Of a stretch of DNA of 64,000 bases, positions 1 to 13,262 are shown piece by piece. Under the pieces are notes generated by a model. That model was not told where the DNA came from, searched no databases, and was given only the letters and a program-made list of their open reading frames with translations. Both the position numbers and the translations under genes were made by a program. The DNA is from Pleodorina starrii (taxonomy: Eukaryota; Chlorophyta; Chlorophyceae; Chlamydomonadales; Volvocaceae). Each line of letters opens with the position of its first letter. Within the stretch, counting starts at the first letter, position 1. The stretch is taken from NCBI GenBank assembly GCA_030267565.1, contig BRXU01000002.1:3161501-3225500 (forward strand), read 5' to 3'.

Positions 1-3000
1 GTCATCCTGGACAGCCACAAGATGCTGCAGCCTGGGGACGCGGTGGCGCGCTCGGTGCCCGCAAAGAAGTGAGAGGAGCACGCGGGCGGGAGGCTCGGGC
101 TCAGGGATCGCGGCGCTGCTATGCTGGCGTTTGAGCGATGTCGGGCCAGCGGGGTACTCGTAGGCGCAGAACCCTCCGCCGCCGCCGCCAATCTGCTGCC
201 TGTGGTCGCTGCTTCCCTGCAGGTTCGCGCAGGCCCTCAAGCTGTACAAGATGCGCGAGGCGGTGGAGTGCGCCATGCAGCTGCGGCAGACGGAGACGTG
301 GCGCTCGCTGGCGCTGGCGGCGCTGGACGTGCTGGACGTGGACGTGGCCATCAACGCGTACCGACAGGTAAGCGTTGGTGGGGCTGGGCGGGTCGAATGG
401 ACACCGTATGGTGGTATGGATGAGGGAAGCGAGGAACACGTTGACGAGCGGGCGGGTGCCCGGATGGTGCTCCAGCTTTCCGCTCCGGCGCTCCGTAGAC
501 AAGCGTCACTGGAGCCCCCCCCTTCGTTTGGCGTGGCCAAGGGCCATACGTGACTTATGTGACATACGAAACAAATGGAAGGAAAAAAAGGCTCCGCGGC
601 AAGAGAGGCGGGAAACTGGGTAGATGGCCAGGTGCCAACGAGCGCCCCGGGGGCCTCGCCGGATCGGCCGGCTGCGGTGGCACGAGCCCGGGGAAGTGAG
701 GAAGAGAGGCGGTGGTAGGGGATGCTCGGCGCAGAGCAGCCTCCGCCGGCCAACGAAGAACAGCGCCCACCAGCCGGCCTGCCACCAGTCTCTGCCGGCG
801 CAGGGAAGGGAGGTCCCAGGCGCCGGCCCGGGTCGGGGTCTCAATCCCCGCTTACGTTGCTCGTGTGCCCCGCGGCCGGTCGTCCCTCCAGATCGGCGAT
901 GCCAGCATGGTGCTTTCCTTGGAGCGTGTACGGCAACACGAGGACCGCAACCTGCTGTCGGCGCACATCATGGTGCTGCTGGAGAAGGACTACGGCCAGG
1001 CGCAGGCAAGGGGGGCGAGCGGGTGGGGGACACGGGGATGTCGCTGTATGGGGCCCTGTCGGGGGTTTGGCAGGGAGGGAGCGAATGGGGAGTTGGGGAG
1101 AGGACCATGGCGGTGGGTTGGTTTTCCGTGGGCATCCGCCCAATCAGCATAGGTACAGCTGCACCGTCGGCTGGTGGAGCAGCGGGTGTCTGGTGTGTCT
1201 GGCGTCCATCGGACCGTGCCGCAGCGGGGCACTGTCCTGCGCCGCCGCGCAACGCCACCAGGCCGCAGTCGCAACACCCTGCGTGCGCTGCTGGCGGCCG
1301 CGTGGACGGGTGGGACCGCGCCACCGGCGTGCCGCAGCGGCGCACAAACGCTCCGTGCCGCACCGCACCATACCGTAGCATGCCCTGTCGCGTGGAGCTG
1401 GGCCGTCGGTGCGGCAGAAACACCACCACGCGCTCGCTCAGATTGCTGTCCCCTCCCGCGGTTCGTTTCTCCCTGCTCGTTCCACCCCGCCCCACCCTGC
1501 TCCACCCTGCTCCACCCCGCCCCGCCCTGCCCCGCTCGCAGGAGCTGTTCCAGCGCTCCTCGGTGCCCCGCGCGGCGCTGGAGATGCGCATGGACCTGAA
1601 GCACTGGGCGGAGGCGCTCAAGCTGGCGGAGACACTGGACCCGGATGCCATCGGCACCATCTGCAAGGAGCACGGGGCCATGCTGGAGATGACGGGTGCG
1701 GGCTTGCGGCTGCTCGGGGCGGGGCCGTCTCGGGGGCTCGGGTCAGGCCAAGGGGTGGCGGGGGCGGATCGCGCTGGCCCCTGCAGCGCAACAAGACGCT
1801 GTGCCGTACCTTCACCATTAGGCGGAGCTGCAACGCCGGGGCGCGCACGGGCGGCGCTTGAACCGCCACCACACGACACGCAAACGCGTGCAGCAGGCAC
1901 ACTAGCGCGCTTTCGCAGCCAGGGACATGTTTCCCTTTCTGGAACTAGCGCAAGCCGTGTAAAACCGCTCGGCTGTTGCGGTGGGCCAACCCGCCCACCG
2001 CACCCGGCGCCTCTTGTCCTCGCCCCTGCGGCCTCTCCCCGCTTCCCTCCTCAATCCTCAAAAACCTCCCGCCGACCTCGCTTCCATAGGCGAGTACGCC
2101 AACGCCAAGTCGCACTACCAGCAGGCGCTCGATGCGCTGATGGTGTCGGCCGGCCCCGCGCAGCCGGAGCTTGAGACGGCCTGCAAGGCGGGCATCGCGC
2201 GCACCACGCTGCAGCTGGGCGACCTGCGCCAGGGCCGCCAGCTGGCGCTGCAGATCAACTCCACGACGCTGTTCAAGGAGTGCGCGCTCATCCTGGAGGG
2301 GCTGCAGCAGCTCACGGTGGGGAGTGGTGGGGCGGGAAGGGGGCTTGGGATTGGCCGTGGGCGGACGGGCGGGCGGGCGGGCAGGGCAGCCGGTGAGGCA
2401 GAGAGGGGCCCAACAGGTGCGGCGCGGCGTGGCGGGCACTGGGGGAAGGCACGCGGGGAGGGGGAGCGTTTGGCGTGAGTGCAAACAGGGTGGTCGGCGC
2501 GGCGCTGGGACGTCTGTGCTGTGCCGTTCCCCTGCGCCCGGAGCAGACGTGCAAACCTGGCGGCTTGGCTCATTTTCCCTTAGGCAAGTGTCATGTTGAC
2601 ACGCGTCTTGAGGCCGAGCCACCACCGCCACGCACACCACCTTACGTCCCAACCCTGCGCAGGAGGCGGCTGAGATGTACGAGCGGGCTGGACAGTACGA
2701 GCGCGCCGCCAGCATCTACATCCAGGTACCGGTGCACAGCGAGCGCAGGCTCCCTAGGGACGGCAGTCAGGGAACAGGGTTGCCAGCGGCCGCTCTCTCA
2801 ACTGTCCCAGGTGGCACTCCTGCTGGGTGGTGCCTCACCGCCACGGTCTTGCACACCCGCCGCAAGCCCGCATGCATACCCCCACAGCCCCCTCAGCCCT
2901 CCGCTGCGGTATCTTCTTTTTACCCCACAGCCCATCCTCATCCGGGCCGCTCCCGAGCTTCACCCTGCCCGAAACCTCCTCTCCCCCCTCTCCAGCCTAT

Positions 3001-6000
3001 CCTTGGATGAGCGCCATAACCCTTTGCTCTCTCCCTGTCCCTCCGCCCGTCCCTACAGACCAAGAACTTCGCCGCGGCGGCTCCGCTCATGCAGCGCATC
3101 AGCTCCTCCAAGCTGCAGCTGCAGTTCGCCAAGGCCAAGGAGGTGGAGGGCCGCTGGGCGGAGGCCGCCACCGCCTACGAGGCCGCCGGCGACATGGACA
3201 GCGTGGTGCGCCTGTGCCTGGAGCGCCTCAACCAGCCGCAGCGCGCCTACGCCATCGTGCGCAAGACGCAGAGCGTGGAGGCGGCCAACCAGCTGTCCAG
3301 GTTCTGTCTGCAGACGCAGGACTTCCAGGTGCGGGGCCGGGCGGGTGCGGGTGCGGGTGCGGGGCGCCGCAGCGCGCGCCACAGCGAGGAAAGGGAAGGG
3401 AGAACGGAGTGGGCAACGGACGGAACGGCAGAGGCCGGGTCACACCGGCCTCCGTAATGGGTGCTGTGTCGTGGTTACCTGGTCTGGCCATCTCTTCCTG
3501 GCCTGGCCTTAACAGCGCTGCGAGCCGCAGTGCAGCCGGAAGCTGAGTGCTTTGCGCTCGCTCTCGGCCCAGTCATGACCGTAACGGGGTGCTCGTTCTG
3601 CCTGCCTGCCTGCCTGCCCGCCTGCCCGGTGCCGTGCCTCCCACTACTGCCCATGCGGACTGCTCACCTTTCCCCACGGCGGTGCCTGCCTGCCCCCTCC
3701 ACCACCACCACCACCATCCTGCAGGGCGCGGTGGAGTTCCTGCTCATGGCGGGCCAGATGGACCAGGCGTTCGACATCGCCATGGGCCACAACGAGATGG
3801 ACACCTTTGCGCGCATCGTGGCGGCCAGCGCAAAGCCGGTGCGTGCCCGCGCCCGGGCCTAGGCCTGCGCCTCGGCCTCTGTCCGATGCGGTGCTCTGAA
3901 TGGGCGTTGGGCTGCAGCACGCGGCTCTGCTGGGCAGCGAATCTCCGCTCAGCCGCGTGCGGCGAACTTCCGCTGAGCCGCGCGTATGTGTGTGTGGTCA
4001 GCACCAGCTCGCCGTCCGCGCTGGCTGTGACGTCCGCGCACTGCCTGGGATAAACAGGGGCACGGTTAGTACGCTACGGGACCGCGGCCTTAATCCCCAT
4101 TACTCCGGCCCGTTTCCTCGCTTGCTTTGGAATCTGCCCGTAATAGGAATACGTTTGGTACGATGCGCACATGCGCGGTGGGTGCACCTGCAGGTGGATT
4201 ACCAGCGCATCGCGCAGTACTACGAGAGCCGCGGCGAGTACGACAAGGCGGCGGACATGTGGAGCAAGTGCGACCAGACGCCGCGGGCCGTGCAGCTGTA
4301 CCTCAAGGTAGGGCTTAGAAAGGAAGCGACCCGGCGTGGCGCGTGGGTGGGTGGCTCGCCCCGACTCGCTCGATTCGACTCGCCCCGTGCCGGTTATTCG
4401 TTCCACGTCGCTTGTTGAGTTGTTTCATCCCACGCCCTTGGCCCTTCCTTTCTTTCTGCGTCAGGTGGGCAGCAACGCTGCGCTGGAGAAGGCTGTCCAG
4501 GTGGTGGAGAAGACTCGCAACCACCAGCTGGGCGTGCTGGTGCTGGACTACGTCAACGAGGAGAAGGACGGCAGCACGCGCGACGAGTTCCGCTTCAAGC
4601 TCAACATTGCCATGGGCCAGTTTCAGGAAGCCGCGCGCGACGCGCTGGAGATGGCGCGGTTCGAGCAGGTGCGGCGCGGCCCGCCCAGCGCGGTGCAGCT
4701 GTCTGTCAGGAAGTTTCCAATGCGGAGTCGAGTTTCGGGGCTTGGCCTTGCAGCCGGGACATGGAATACGGCTGCAGTATGCGGGGCCAGAGCCTTCAGG
4801 CTGCCCGAGTGATGCGGCTGATGAGCAAGGCGGAAGGACCGGCGCCGCGCGTGCGCGCGTCCCGTGCTGCTCTCCTCACGGCGCCGCCGGCGCTCCCTCG
4901 AGTGGTGGCCAGGCACGCTCCCCGGCGCCGCCGGCACACTCCCGCTTAGCCCCGGCTCGCACGTCAGCAGTCCTGGTTGATTCCTGCTCGTTAGTCGCCA
5001 CCCATCGGCTTTGCCCTTCATGTGGCTCGCCCTTCACGTGCTGTGCGCTTGTATGGTGCTGTGCCGCGCGCATGTGTCCTGTGCCTCCTTCGGTGAACCC
5101 GGGCCGCCCGCAGGAGGAGGGCAACTACCGCGTTGCGCACGACAAGCTCTTCTCCACCGTCAAGCAGCTGGAGGCGCTCAACACCAAGCCGCCCTCGGAG
5201 CTGATGCGCGCGCTGATGCTGCTGCACTCGTACACGCTGGTCAAGTCGCTCATCGCCATCAATGACCACACCACAGCGGCGCGCATGCTCGTGCGCGTGG
5301 TGAGTTGTGCGCCGGCGGGGAACTCGGCTCTCGGCAGTGGAGATGGCTTCTGTATGTCTGCGGTGGCCGCCACCCGCCTCTTCCGATTTTCGGTTTGTTG
5401 AGGTCATCTCAGCAGGGTAGCGCAGGGGCCCGGCTCGCCCCGGCTCAGTTGCCGCTGGCGACGGCAGGTTACGCACCTTTTGCGGCTCTGCGGCTCTGCG
5501 CTCCGAGTGGGGATCGCGGGCTCGGCAAGCCGGGGCACTCCCCGTCCCGCCGCGCCGCGCCCTGACTGACCCACTGACCCACCGCTCGCGCGCCCGCGCG
5601 CCCGCGCCCCCGCGTGACAGGCGCGCAACATCTCCAAGTTCCCCAAGCACATCGTGCCCATCTTGACCTCGACCGTCATCGAGTGCCACCGCGCCAACCT
5701 CAAGAAGACGGCCTTCGAGTACGCGTCCATGCTCATGCGCCCAGAGTACAGGTGCGAGGGGGTGAGCGGGTGGCTGGCCCGTCAGGTTCCCGTCACCCCC
5801 CTCGTCAATGCGCCGCTATCGCGGCCTGTAATTCTTTATCACTTCACATCCTACAGGTACCGGTACCTGCCCAACGCCACCGCAATGGCAATCGCGGCTT
5901 GCCAAGTGCATCTGCGGTGCCAATGTTCCCAATCACGCAGCGCCCAATAACAGCAACCGCCGATTGCGGCGTGGACGATTTATGCTCTGCTCTGCTTTGC

Positions 6001-6690
6001 CACTGCGGCTGTCGCCTCCAGGGACGCCGTGGCGGTCAAGTACAAGAAGAAGATCGAGCTGATGGTCCGCAAGCCGGATAAGGACCCCGAGGAGCTGGAG
6101 GAGCCGCTGGCGGACTGCCCCTTCTGCAACATGCCCGGCCCCGAGACGGAGCTGCAGTGCATCAGTTGCCAGAACATCCTGCCCTTCGACCTCGCAACGG
6201 GTGCGTGGCATGCGGCGCGACCCAGCTGCAGAGCGGCGCGGCGCGGTGTGATGTGGTGTGTACCCCGCGCGGGCGGGCGCGGCGAGGGGCGAGGGCCTCG
6301 CGGAGCGGGGTAGCGTGTGTGGGGCCAGTGAGGGATGGGACGAGGAGACCGGCACGTCCAGGGCTTCACAGCATGTCTTGGCCGCCTGCCCCCGTGCCCC
6401 AACCTTTCCTGCCTGTCTCGTCTCAAAGCCGCTGCCGCCGCCGCCGCCGCTGCACCCGCCGCTGCTGACTCCGCGCAGGCAAGCGCATGGTGCTGTCCGA
6501 CTGGGCCGAGTGCCCCGGCTGCAGGTTCCCCGCGTCCGCGACGCAGTTCATCCGCATCATCTCGGCGGAGTCGCGTTGCCCCATGTGCAACGACCCCGTG
6601 GAGCTGTCCCATGTGCGCAAGGTGCAGGACCCGCTCACCAAGCTCAAACAGCAGCAGGCGCAGCTGCAGCCTGCGGGTGGGGCGTCGTGA
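1..6690 (+). CDS. IFT144: IFT144/WDR19, intraflagellar transport complex A subunit, C-terminal half (5' partial)
   Basis: IFT144 is a subunit of IFT-A, the complex for retrograde intraflagellar transport and membrane-protein entry into cilia. Fourteen exons are visible: 1-68, 223-367, 892-1005, 1542-1695, 2090-2316, 2663-2725, 3059-3328, 3725-3838, 4194-4307, 4465-4668, 5114-5299, 5621-5751, 6022-6200 and 6479-6690. All junctions keep phase and give 726 residues plus stop. The family is about 1300-1400 aa, so the N-terminal WD40 propellers lie left of the window. What is seen is TPR-like helical repeat (for example [17 protein letters not shown] and [18 protein letters not shown]); three exons are exactly 38 codons. 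The C-terminus has four CxxC pairs (CPFC, CISC, CPGC, CPMC), matching the zinc-binding tail of WDR19. The assignment rests on this tail and the repeat pattern. Other IFT-A TPR subunits (IFT140, IFT122, IFT121) are the alternatives. Confidence 0.88.
1006..1541 (+). other. GC-AG intron in IFT144
   Basis: The exon ending ...GGCCAGGCGCAG is followed directly by gcaagg, not a GT donor. The next exon starts after gctcgcag. Both flanking exons stay in frame only if the GC dinucleotide at 1006-1007 is the donor. GC-AG introns are a known minority class; +5 G (gcaagg) and the upstream CAG fit the consensus. Confidence 0.7.
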
Positions 6691-7948
6691 GGGCGTTAGC
6701 CCGGCCTGCCACTGGGCGGACGGCTCACTAGGGGCCGGCAGATCTTTGGGGAAGGGAGGTTGGGGCCTCAGGTGCCCTCAGGGGCATCTGGGAGGCGAAG
6801 CGAGCTGGGAGGGGAATGGTTAGGCTTCGGTGGGGGCTTGCTCGGCTTAAAGAAAGGGGTTTCTGATTTGCGGTGGGGGAGCCGGCACGGGGAAGGGCAA
6901 AAAGGGCAGCGGGGATGGGGTCGCAGCCGGGTAGGTGGTGTATTATGACATTGTGCAGTGACTGGTTCGGACGAATTCATCTTGAGCTGGTGGAAGAGGC
7001 GGGGCGCGTGTGCACCATAGCGTGGCGTACAGGAGCGAGCGGGTCGGCCTTCGGGCGGCGCGTGATCTGCGGGTGGCTTGTGCACGGAGTGAGCACAGCG
7101 GCGGTGACCAAGTGGGGCTGTAGGCGGAGCGGCGGCGTATACCGTGACTCGGCACGTGTGGCGGTAATTAATGGGACGTGTGCGTGCGGCGTTTGCTTGG
7201 CGTGCGACGTGCGAAATGTGCGTTCTCAACGCGGTCCGATCCTTGAGACGTGCACCTTTTGGACTCCGGTGAGGGATGAAGGTGGGAAAGCTTGTGCTCG
7301 CCTGCGCTTGCTGTCAAGGTTTGGGAAAGTTAGAAACAACCAGCTCAGGGCGCTGCAACATGCGTAGGCGCAGCGGGAGGAGACGTGTCCTTTGTCGGCT
7401 GGCTTCCGGCACCTCGGGAGGATTGCAGCGACAGCGATGCGGGGCTGTACATATGCAGGTGACCACTTTGTAAGTGTGGATTTCGATTCGTTGTTGCAGT
7501 CATGTCCATGAGTGTGCGAGAACTCCCAGCCCCAAGTGTGACGACGGCAGAGCATTCAAGCGCTGCAGGCCTGCAGCACTGGACCACAGGTCGTGACGCG
7601 GCGGAAAGGCTGTAAATGGCAGGGAGAAAGAAGGACGGCACGGACGCAATCAGACAACGCGTAAATTCAAGTCGTGGGGTTAGGGTTTGGAATTGGATTT
7701 GGGTCGTCAGGCTTCCGTTTTAACGCAACGACATGTAGTTGCACGACTGCGTTATTGGTTGCGATGACAACGGCCACATCCCAGTAAGCCGCAACTCAGC
7801 ACCGTTACCTTGCCAAAATCCCACAACTACTTGTCACGCGCATATACATAAGAAGATGCAGCACAGATACAGGATGACGCAACCCTCGTCCCTGCAACTA
7901 GCAAGTCGGTAGCTCCAGAGCTAGCCAGATAGATTGACGATAACGCAG
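6691..7948. other. IFT144 3' UTR and short intergenic spacer
   Basis: No gene is supported here. TGTAA motifs at 7469-7473 and 7611-7615 are candidate polyadenylation signals for IFT144, implying a 3' UTR of about 0.8-0.9 kb. The DNA becomes AT-richer after about 7650, which presumably holds the promoter and 5' UTR of the next gene. No convincing TATA box was found. Confidence 0.5.
7469..7473 (+). terminator. TGTAA polyadenylation signal candidate, IFT144
   Basis: TGTAA is the volvocine equivalent of AATAAA. This copy lies 779 nt after the stop codon. A second copy at 7611-7615 is an equally possible site. Confidence 0.45.
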
Positions 7949-10900
7949 ATGTCGAGTAAAAAGGTGATATGTTTGTTAGCCTTCTTTAGTTATCGTTGCG
8001 GTCTCTAACATGGCCACTGCGCCACTTGGCCCACCAGGATGGGCGGCCTGTCGACGCCCGCAAGATGCTCTCTGTCCTGCGGGCTGCTAAGGCTCGCCAG
8101 GTATGTAATAATATGTTGAAATTGTGACATCCTAGCGCTAGGAAGCGACGGTCAACTTTGCTGGGACAGTTGGGTTCTCGGGAGTCGTGACCTGCTCAAA
8201 CGGGCAGCACAACAAGCCTGCTTGTTCGTTACATGTTACACACGCTTATAACAGGATGTGACGGCACAGCCCAATCGTGGTCGTGGACTATGGTTAAGTG
8301 CAAAGCTATGGGCCGCTTTAACGAAGCACCTGGAGCACCAGGTGAGTGAGAAGACTGGCTTTGTGGAAGATTTGGACGCAGCACAGAGCGCAAGGGTGAA
8401 GAGGACATGCGTGGGAGCAGGAGAACCCTATAGTACTAGCTACTTGCCGACGGTGGGCTCAAAACTTGGGCCTAACAAAGCGCACCCTGAGTATATTGGT
8501 ATGATCCGAAAATGTGCCGTCGGTGCTTCGTTATGCATAAGTATGTACCAGCTGTCACTGCCGCAGCTGTCAAGTTCACTGTAAATTACACTGTGACGTG
8601 AGTAAAGCCGTTGGGCTCTCGAGCCACTCCCAGAATCCAAGCCGTGCGGAAGCACCGTGAAATTTTTAACATAAACTGATGCAGGCTGCGGAAGTGGACG
8701 TCCTGCAGCAGGAGCTGCTCGTTAAGGACCAGGTGGGCGCCGCAGCCGGTTCCGGCACCGTCAGGAGCGTCCCTGTGTTTGTTGTTCTCTAGCCTGCCTC
8801 ATGCCAGTCTCCTTGTGCAGGTCGCGGAACACCTGCAGCTGAAGGTAGAAGCGGAACGCCTGGAACGGCTACGTGCCGTGGACGAGCTCGAAGCTCAGGT
8901 GACCCAGCTGCGGGGGGCGCTTGAGCAACCGCTTGCGGAGCTGGGGGCTCTCCGGACCCAGATGCGCAACAAGCAGGACTCCTGGGACAAGCAAAAGTAC
9001 GATCTGGAGACGCAGGTGCGTCGAATCAAGTACAGCGCACGTACGCTTGAAGTGCCCCGTAACAACGACAAACACTATTGTGCATTGTATGGCTGCAACA
9101 CGCACCTGCTCGGTTCCTCTGACTGATGACCGGTCCCCTTTTTGCCCCATCGAAGATGGACCGCCTGATGGGCGTGTTGCGCAAGATGGGCCTGCTGGCG
9201 GACTCGGAGGGACAGCGCATGGCCTCGGCGCCCTCGCCGCCCAGCACCTTGGACTTCACGTCGGTGCGTGGCCACCCGGCCTGGGCCGCCCCTCTGGGGC
9301 GCTGCGTGTTGTGCTGTCATGGACTCATGGTGCTTCAGCCACAGGCGTCTACACTTAATGCCGGGGCCCATGCAACTCGGCGAGCGCGGTGGCGCCAGAA
9401 GGAGCGTTGTGGGCCATGCCATATATGCATGATTGCAGCGAGCGGGGTCAAGGGCGAGGGCTCCGGGAGGCGAGGATCCCATTCAGCCTCGTCCATTTGC
9501 ACACATGACATGGAGCTGCTGGGAGGGAGGGCTTCAGCCTGATTGATCAACTTGAGTAATCGAGTGCACGTGAACCGGTGCGACCCAACCGCGACCTGCG
9601 CAGGCGGGCTCAGGGCTGACGGCTCCCGAGGCGCAGGCGCTCCAAGTCCGCGAGCTGAGCATGCTGCTGGCGGAGGCGCGGCACCAGGCCGAATCCTACC
9701 GGCGCCAGCTCGCCATGCGCAGCATACCAGGGGAAGAGATGGCGCTCGACATGAAGCGCCTCAAGGTGCGCAGCTCCGGAAGGTTATGCATGTTTTAGGC
9801 CAGGGCCGCGTGTATGTGTGTGTGCGCACAGGGGAAGGGGGTAAAATATGACACCGCAGCGGAGACGGAGACGGCGTGTGCTGCTGCTGTGCGCTCTGCA
9901 CACCCCGGTAGGGGCCCGTTGCTGCTGCAGCCAAGGGGCGATCCGCATGGCGCGCCGTCTGCGCTTCCGAGCTGCGATTTTGCAGCCACAGATCCATCCA
10001 TCGGGCCGGACTGCCAGCCTTGTGCTTAGCGCTGGGGGCCTGTGCCCGCCGTCGTTAAAGGGACGGCACCGGCGCGTGGGCCGTCGAGGCAGTCAGGTCT
10101 CTGGGCGCTCAGGGGGCCCATTTTGGGCCTCGGACAGGCGCGAACCGGCGCGCGGCTCACCGCTTAACCCGACCGCTCCGCTGCGCCTGGTTGCCACACC
10201 CTTCCCCGCCCCGCCCCGTTCCGCCGCCCCTCAGGCCGACAACCAGCGCCTGGTGGCTCTGCTGGCCGCGGTGCCCGAGTACCGGGCTATGGCTGCGGAG
10301 GTGGCGGCGGACAGCGGCGTGCACTACATCCCGCTGGAGGAGTGTCTCATGATACGCGGCCTGGTGGACCAACTGCACCCGCAGCTGCTGGACAGGTGCG
10401 GGGGCTGGTGTTGCTGCAGGTACAGGCCGCCACGCTGCCGCGGCACAGCAACCCATCGCCACCGACTTTCGCGCCGTCGAGTCGTGTCTGGAGTCTTACC
10501 GTACTACGGCACATACGACGGCGTAATACCAGACTGCTTGCCCTGTCGTCATAGTGTATGTCGCGACGTGGAGCGCCAGCTTGTCTCCGCTCTCGCTCTC
10601 GCTTTTACTCGCTCACAGGCCCGTGGAGCAGGTGGCGGGCAGCGAGCTGGCGGGCGCCGGCCGGCGCCGCGACCCCGACGGCGGCGACCCGTCCCTGACA
10701 CTGGTGCTGGACGAGCAGTACCACTGGGTGCCCCGCCGGGCCCTGGAGACGGGCGCGGCGCTGATGCGGCGGCTGATGCCGGCGCTGCCCATGTCGCAGC
10801 TGCTGGTGCTGGTGGGGGAGCTCAACAAGGTGGGGGGAGGCGCGGGGGTGCGTGGGGATACCGTATCGTAAAAAAGATGCATAGATGCCGCAGCGGGGGC

Positions 10901-13262
10901 GTGGGGCGTGGGGCTGGGGCGGACGCTGGGGTTAACGGGAAGGGTTGAATGAAAGGCGCCGAGCAAGAGACGGAGCCGGACAAACGGAGCAATATGGTAC
11001 CTATCAGGACGTCACCTACCTGGCTGGAGTCAGTGACGTGGAGGATGGGGGGCGTGAGGGGCTGTGGCAGGCGAGCGAAGAGAATCAAAGGGAGAAGCAT
11101 CCGGTCCCGACCTTATTGATACTGTACTTGCAAAAAGAGCAATCCCAGCCATCCCAGCCAGGGCATTGCCCGGGTAGGCCTGACTGAGGATCGGGCGAAG
11201 GTGGTTGTGTCGGCGGCGGGTGAATGCTTGTTTGTCTGTCGCAGGTCTGGCGCGACCGCGAGCGTCAGAAGCTGGCGGAGGTGGCGGCGGCGCACCGCGA
11301 GGAGCTGCGGCGGCTGCAGCACACCTTCCAGCAGCGTGCGCCCTACGAGGCGGTGGTGGCGGGGCAGAAGCTCAACGACCTCAAGCGCCGCATGCGCGCG
11401 CAGGCTGCCCAGGCGGAGGCCGCCGCAGCGGCAGCCAAGGCGGAGAAGCGGCGCGTGGAGGACGACAGCAAGGTGAGGGAGGGCGCGGGCGCCGGGCTGC
11501 GCGGTGCTGCTGGGTGAAACCGGGGCCGGGCTGCCCCCGTAAGCGCAGGCGGGGCGCGGGGGCAGGCACCCGTAAACTCCGGCGGGCGGATGGGCGAAGG
11601 AACGAACAATTGAGCGAACGGGTAAGACCCGAGAGAAAAGGAGCGATGGCCGCGGGCGTGCGTAGCCACCCTCAGGGTCGGGTCTCCTCCCAGCCTCCTC
11701 GGGGTTGCGTCCGGTGCGGACCGATGCCGTGCAAAGACACCGTGCCATGCCAAGCTAAACTCTGCGCCGCTCTTTGCCGTGGCTGAACACACCGCAGTTT
11801 TTTTTCCCCTTGTTGTTGTTCTTGTGGTTGTGGGTTGATACAGTGGGCACCAGAGCCTCTGTTTGCCTGCAACAAACCAACATGCCAGTTTGATCGTCTT
11901 CTCCCACACCCCACACCGTGATGCGGTGCCGCGCCTCAATGCCGAGCAGGTGATGCTGCACGCGGGGCTGAGCTCCATCCAGGACCTCAGCCGCCAGGTC
12001 ACCCGACTCATGTCCCGCAACAAGAAGCAGCACAAGAAGAAGCGGGCGCTCGCCGAGCAGCAGCCCTTGTGCAGGTGCGGTAGGACGATGCGGCGCGCAG
12101 CGGGTCCGGGGCCTCACACGCTTGCTCGCGGAAAGTCGCATGTGGGCCGTAGCGGTGGTTCAAGTCGCGTTCACCATGCTTTGCATCACGTTACGCAGGA
12201 AGCCTCCGTTTCTGGAACAGCAATCACTCAAAAGTGAGCTCGCTGTATGTTGAGCTAATGGACCACCGTGCTTTCTTACATCCCCAAACCTAAACGTGTC
12301 GACGCGCGCCCCCCGCTCATCGCTGCCCGCTGCGGCTCCCAACCGTCACCGTCACCATCATCGAATCGGACAGCGCCTGCCTGGACAGGCTGCTCCTGCC
12401 CACCACGTTGGCGCCGCCGCCCGACCTGCTGCAGCAGCAGCAGCTACAGGCGCAAAACGGGCTGGACGCGGCCACCGCCGCGGCGGCAGCGCGGCCTTTC
12501 GAGGTCGATGGGGGAACAGCGCCGGCGGCTGCGGAGGCGGCTGCGACGGCTCCGGCGCCGGGAACGCGCTACGCCGAAGGGCCGTACGGTTACTTGGACG
12601 CCTACGCGGACGCACCCAGGTACGACGAGTACGGCAGCCATCGAGTGGGATCGCCGTCACCGCGGCTGGACGTCCCGACCTTCAACTTGTCGGCCCGCAG
12701 CATATCGGGCCAGGCAGCAGCAGCCTCGGAGCCGTACAACGCCGGCGCCATCGTGCGCGTCAACATGATGCCACCGCGGCCGCCGCCATCGTCGCCGCCG
12801 CCGGCGTCCCCGTCCGCCGGGCGAGCTCGGGAGGACGGCACCGTGGCAGCTGCACACCCAAGGTTCGGCGGCGAGCCCGTCACGACGGTGGGGCTGCACC
12901 TGGGGCCTGCCTTCGTGAGCGTGACCGGCTCGGGCTCCGATGCCGCCACCGGGGTCGGCGCCCAAGGTGGTGGCGGTGGCGCCGCCATGGAGTTGAGCAC
13001 CGCGAGCCTTGCGGACTGGAGGGCGGGCACCGCCAGCGCGCCGTTCACAGTGCAGATCCAGGTCGCGGGTTCGAGCCCGCAGCGGACCGTCGTGCTGCGC
13101 AGCGGGCCACCGGGCAGGGATCCGGGCACTGTCGGTGGCGGCGGCGGCAGTGGTGGTGTGGACCAGCAGGTGGTGCAGCAGGCGCGCGGGGTGCCGTTGC
13201 GCGTGCGCGTGCGCTTCCCACGCCAGGATTTGGCTCTGGCGGCGCGACAGGCGCAGCAATGA
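7949..13262 (+). CDS. Coiled-coil protein of unknown family, about 758 aa
   Basis: Thirteen exons are proposed: 7949-7963, 8038-8100, 8255-8341, 8685-8732, 8821-9015, 9156-9263, 9604-9765, 10235-10395, 10619-10829, 11245-11472, 11950-12074, 12199-12244 and 12435-13262. The start MSSKK is a 15-nt first exon, chosen because it is the only ATG that splices in frame. Residues about 55-230 and 350-470 are Q/E/L/R-rich heptad-like coiled coil (for example VAEHLQLKVEAERLERLRAV). A less charged block sits at about 230-350. The C-terminal 275 residues are low-complexity Gly/Ala/Pro/Ser with a Tyr/Asp-rich patch (RYAEGPYGYLDAY). The last intron (gtatgt...ctgctgcag) is the weakest junction; an in-frame TGA just after 12244 could instead end a shorter isoform. 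I do not recognise the family. Adjacency to IFT144 hints at a ciliary or centriolar role, but that is only inference. Confidence 0.62.

Noticed and set aside
624..2174. 516-codon open frame overlapping IFT144
   Set aside because: It runs through introns and exons in the wrong frame. The IFT144 exon model with consistent phases explains the coding sequence.
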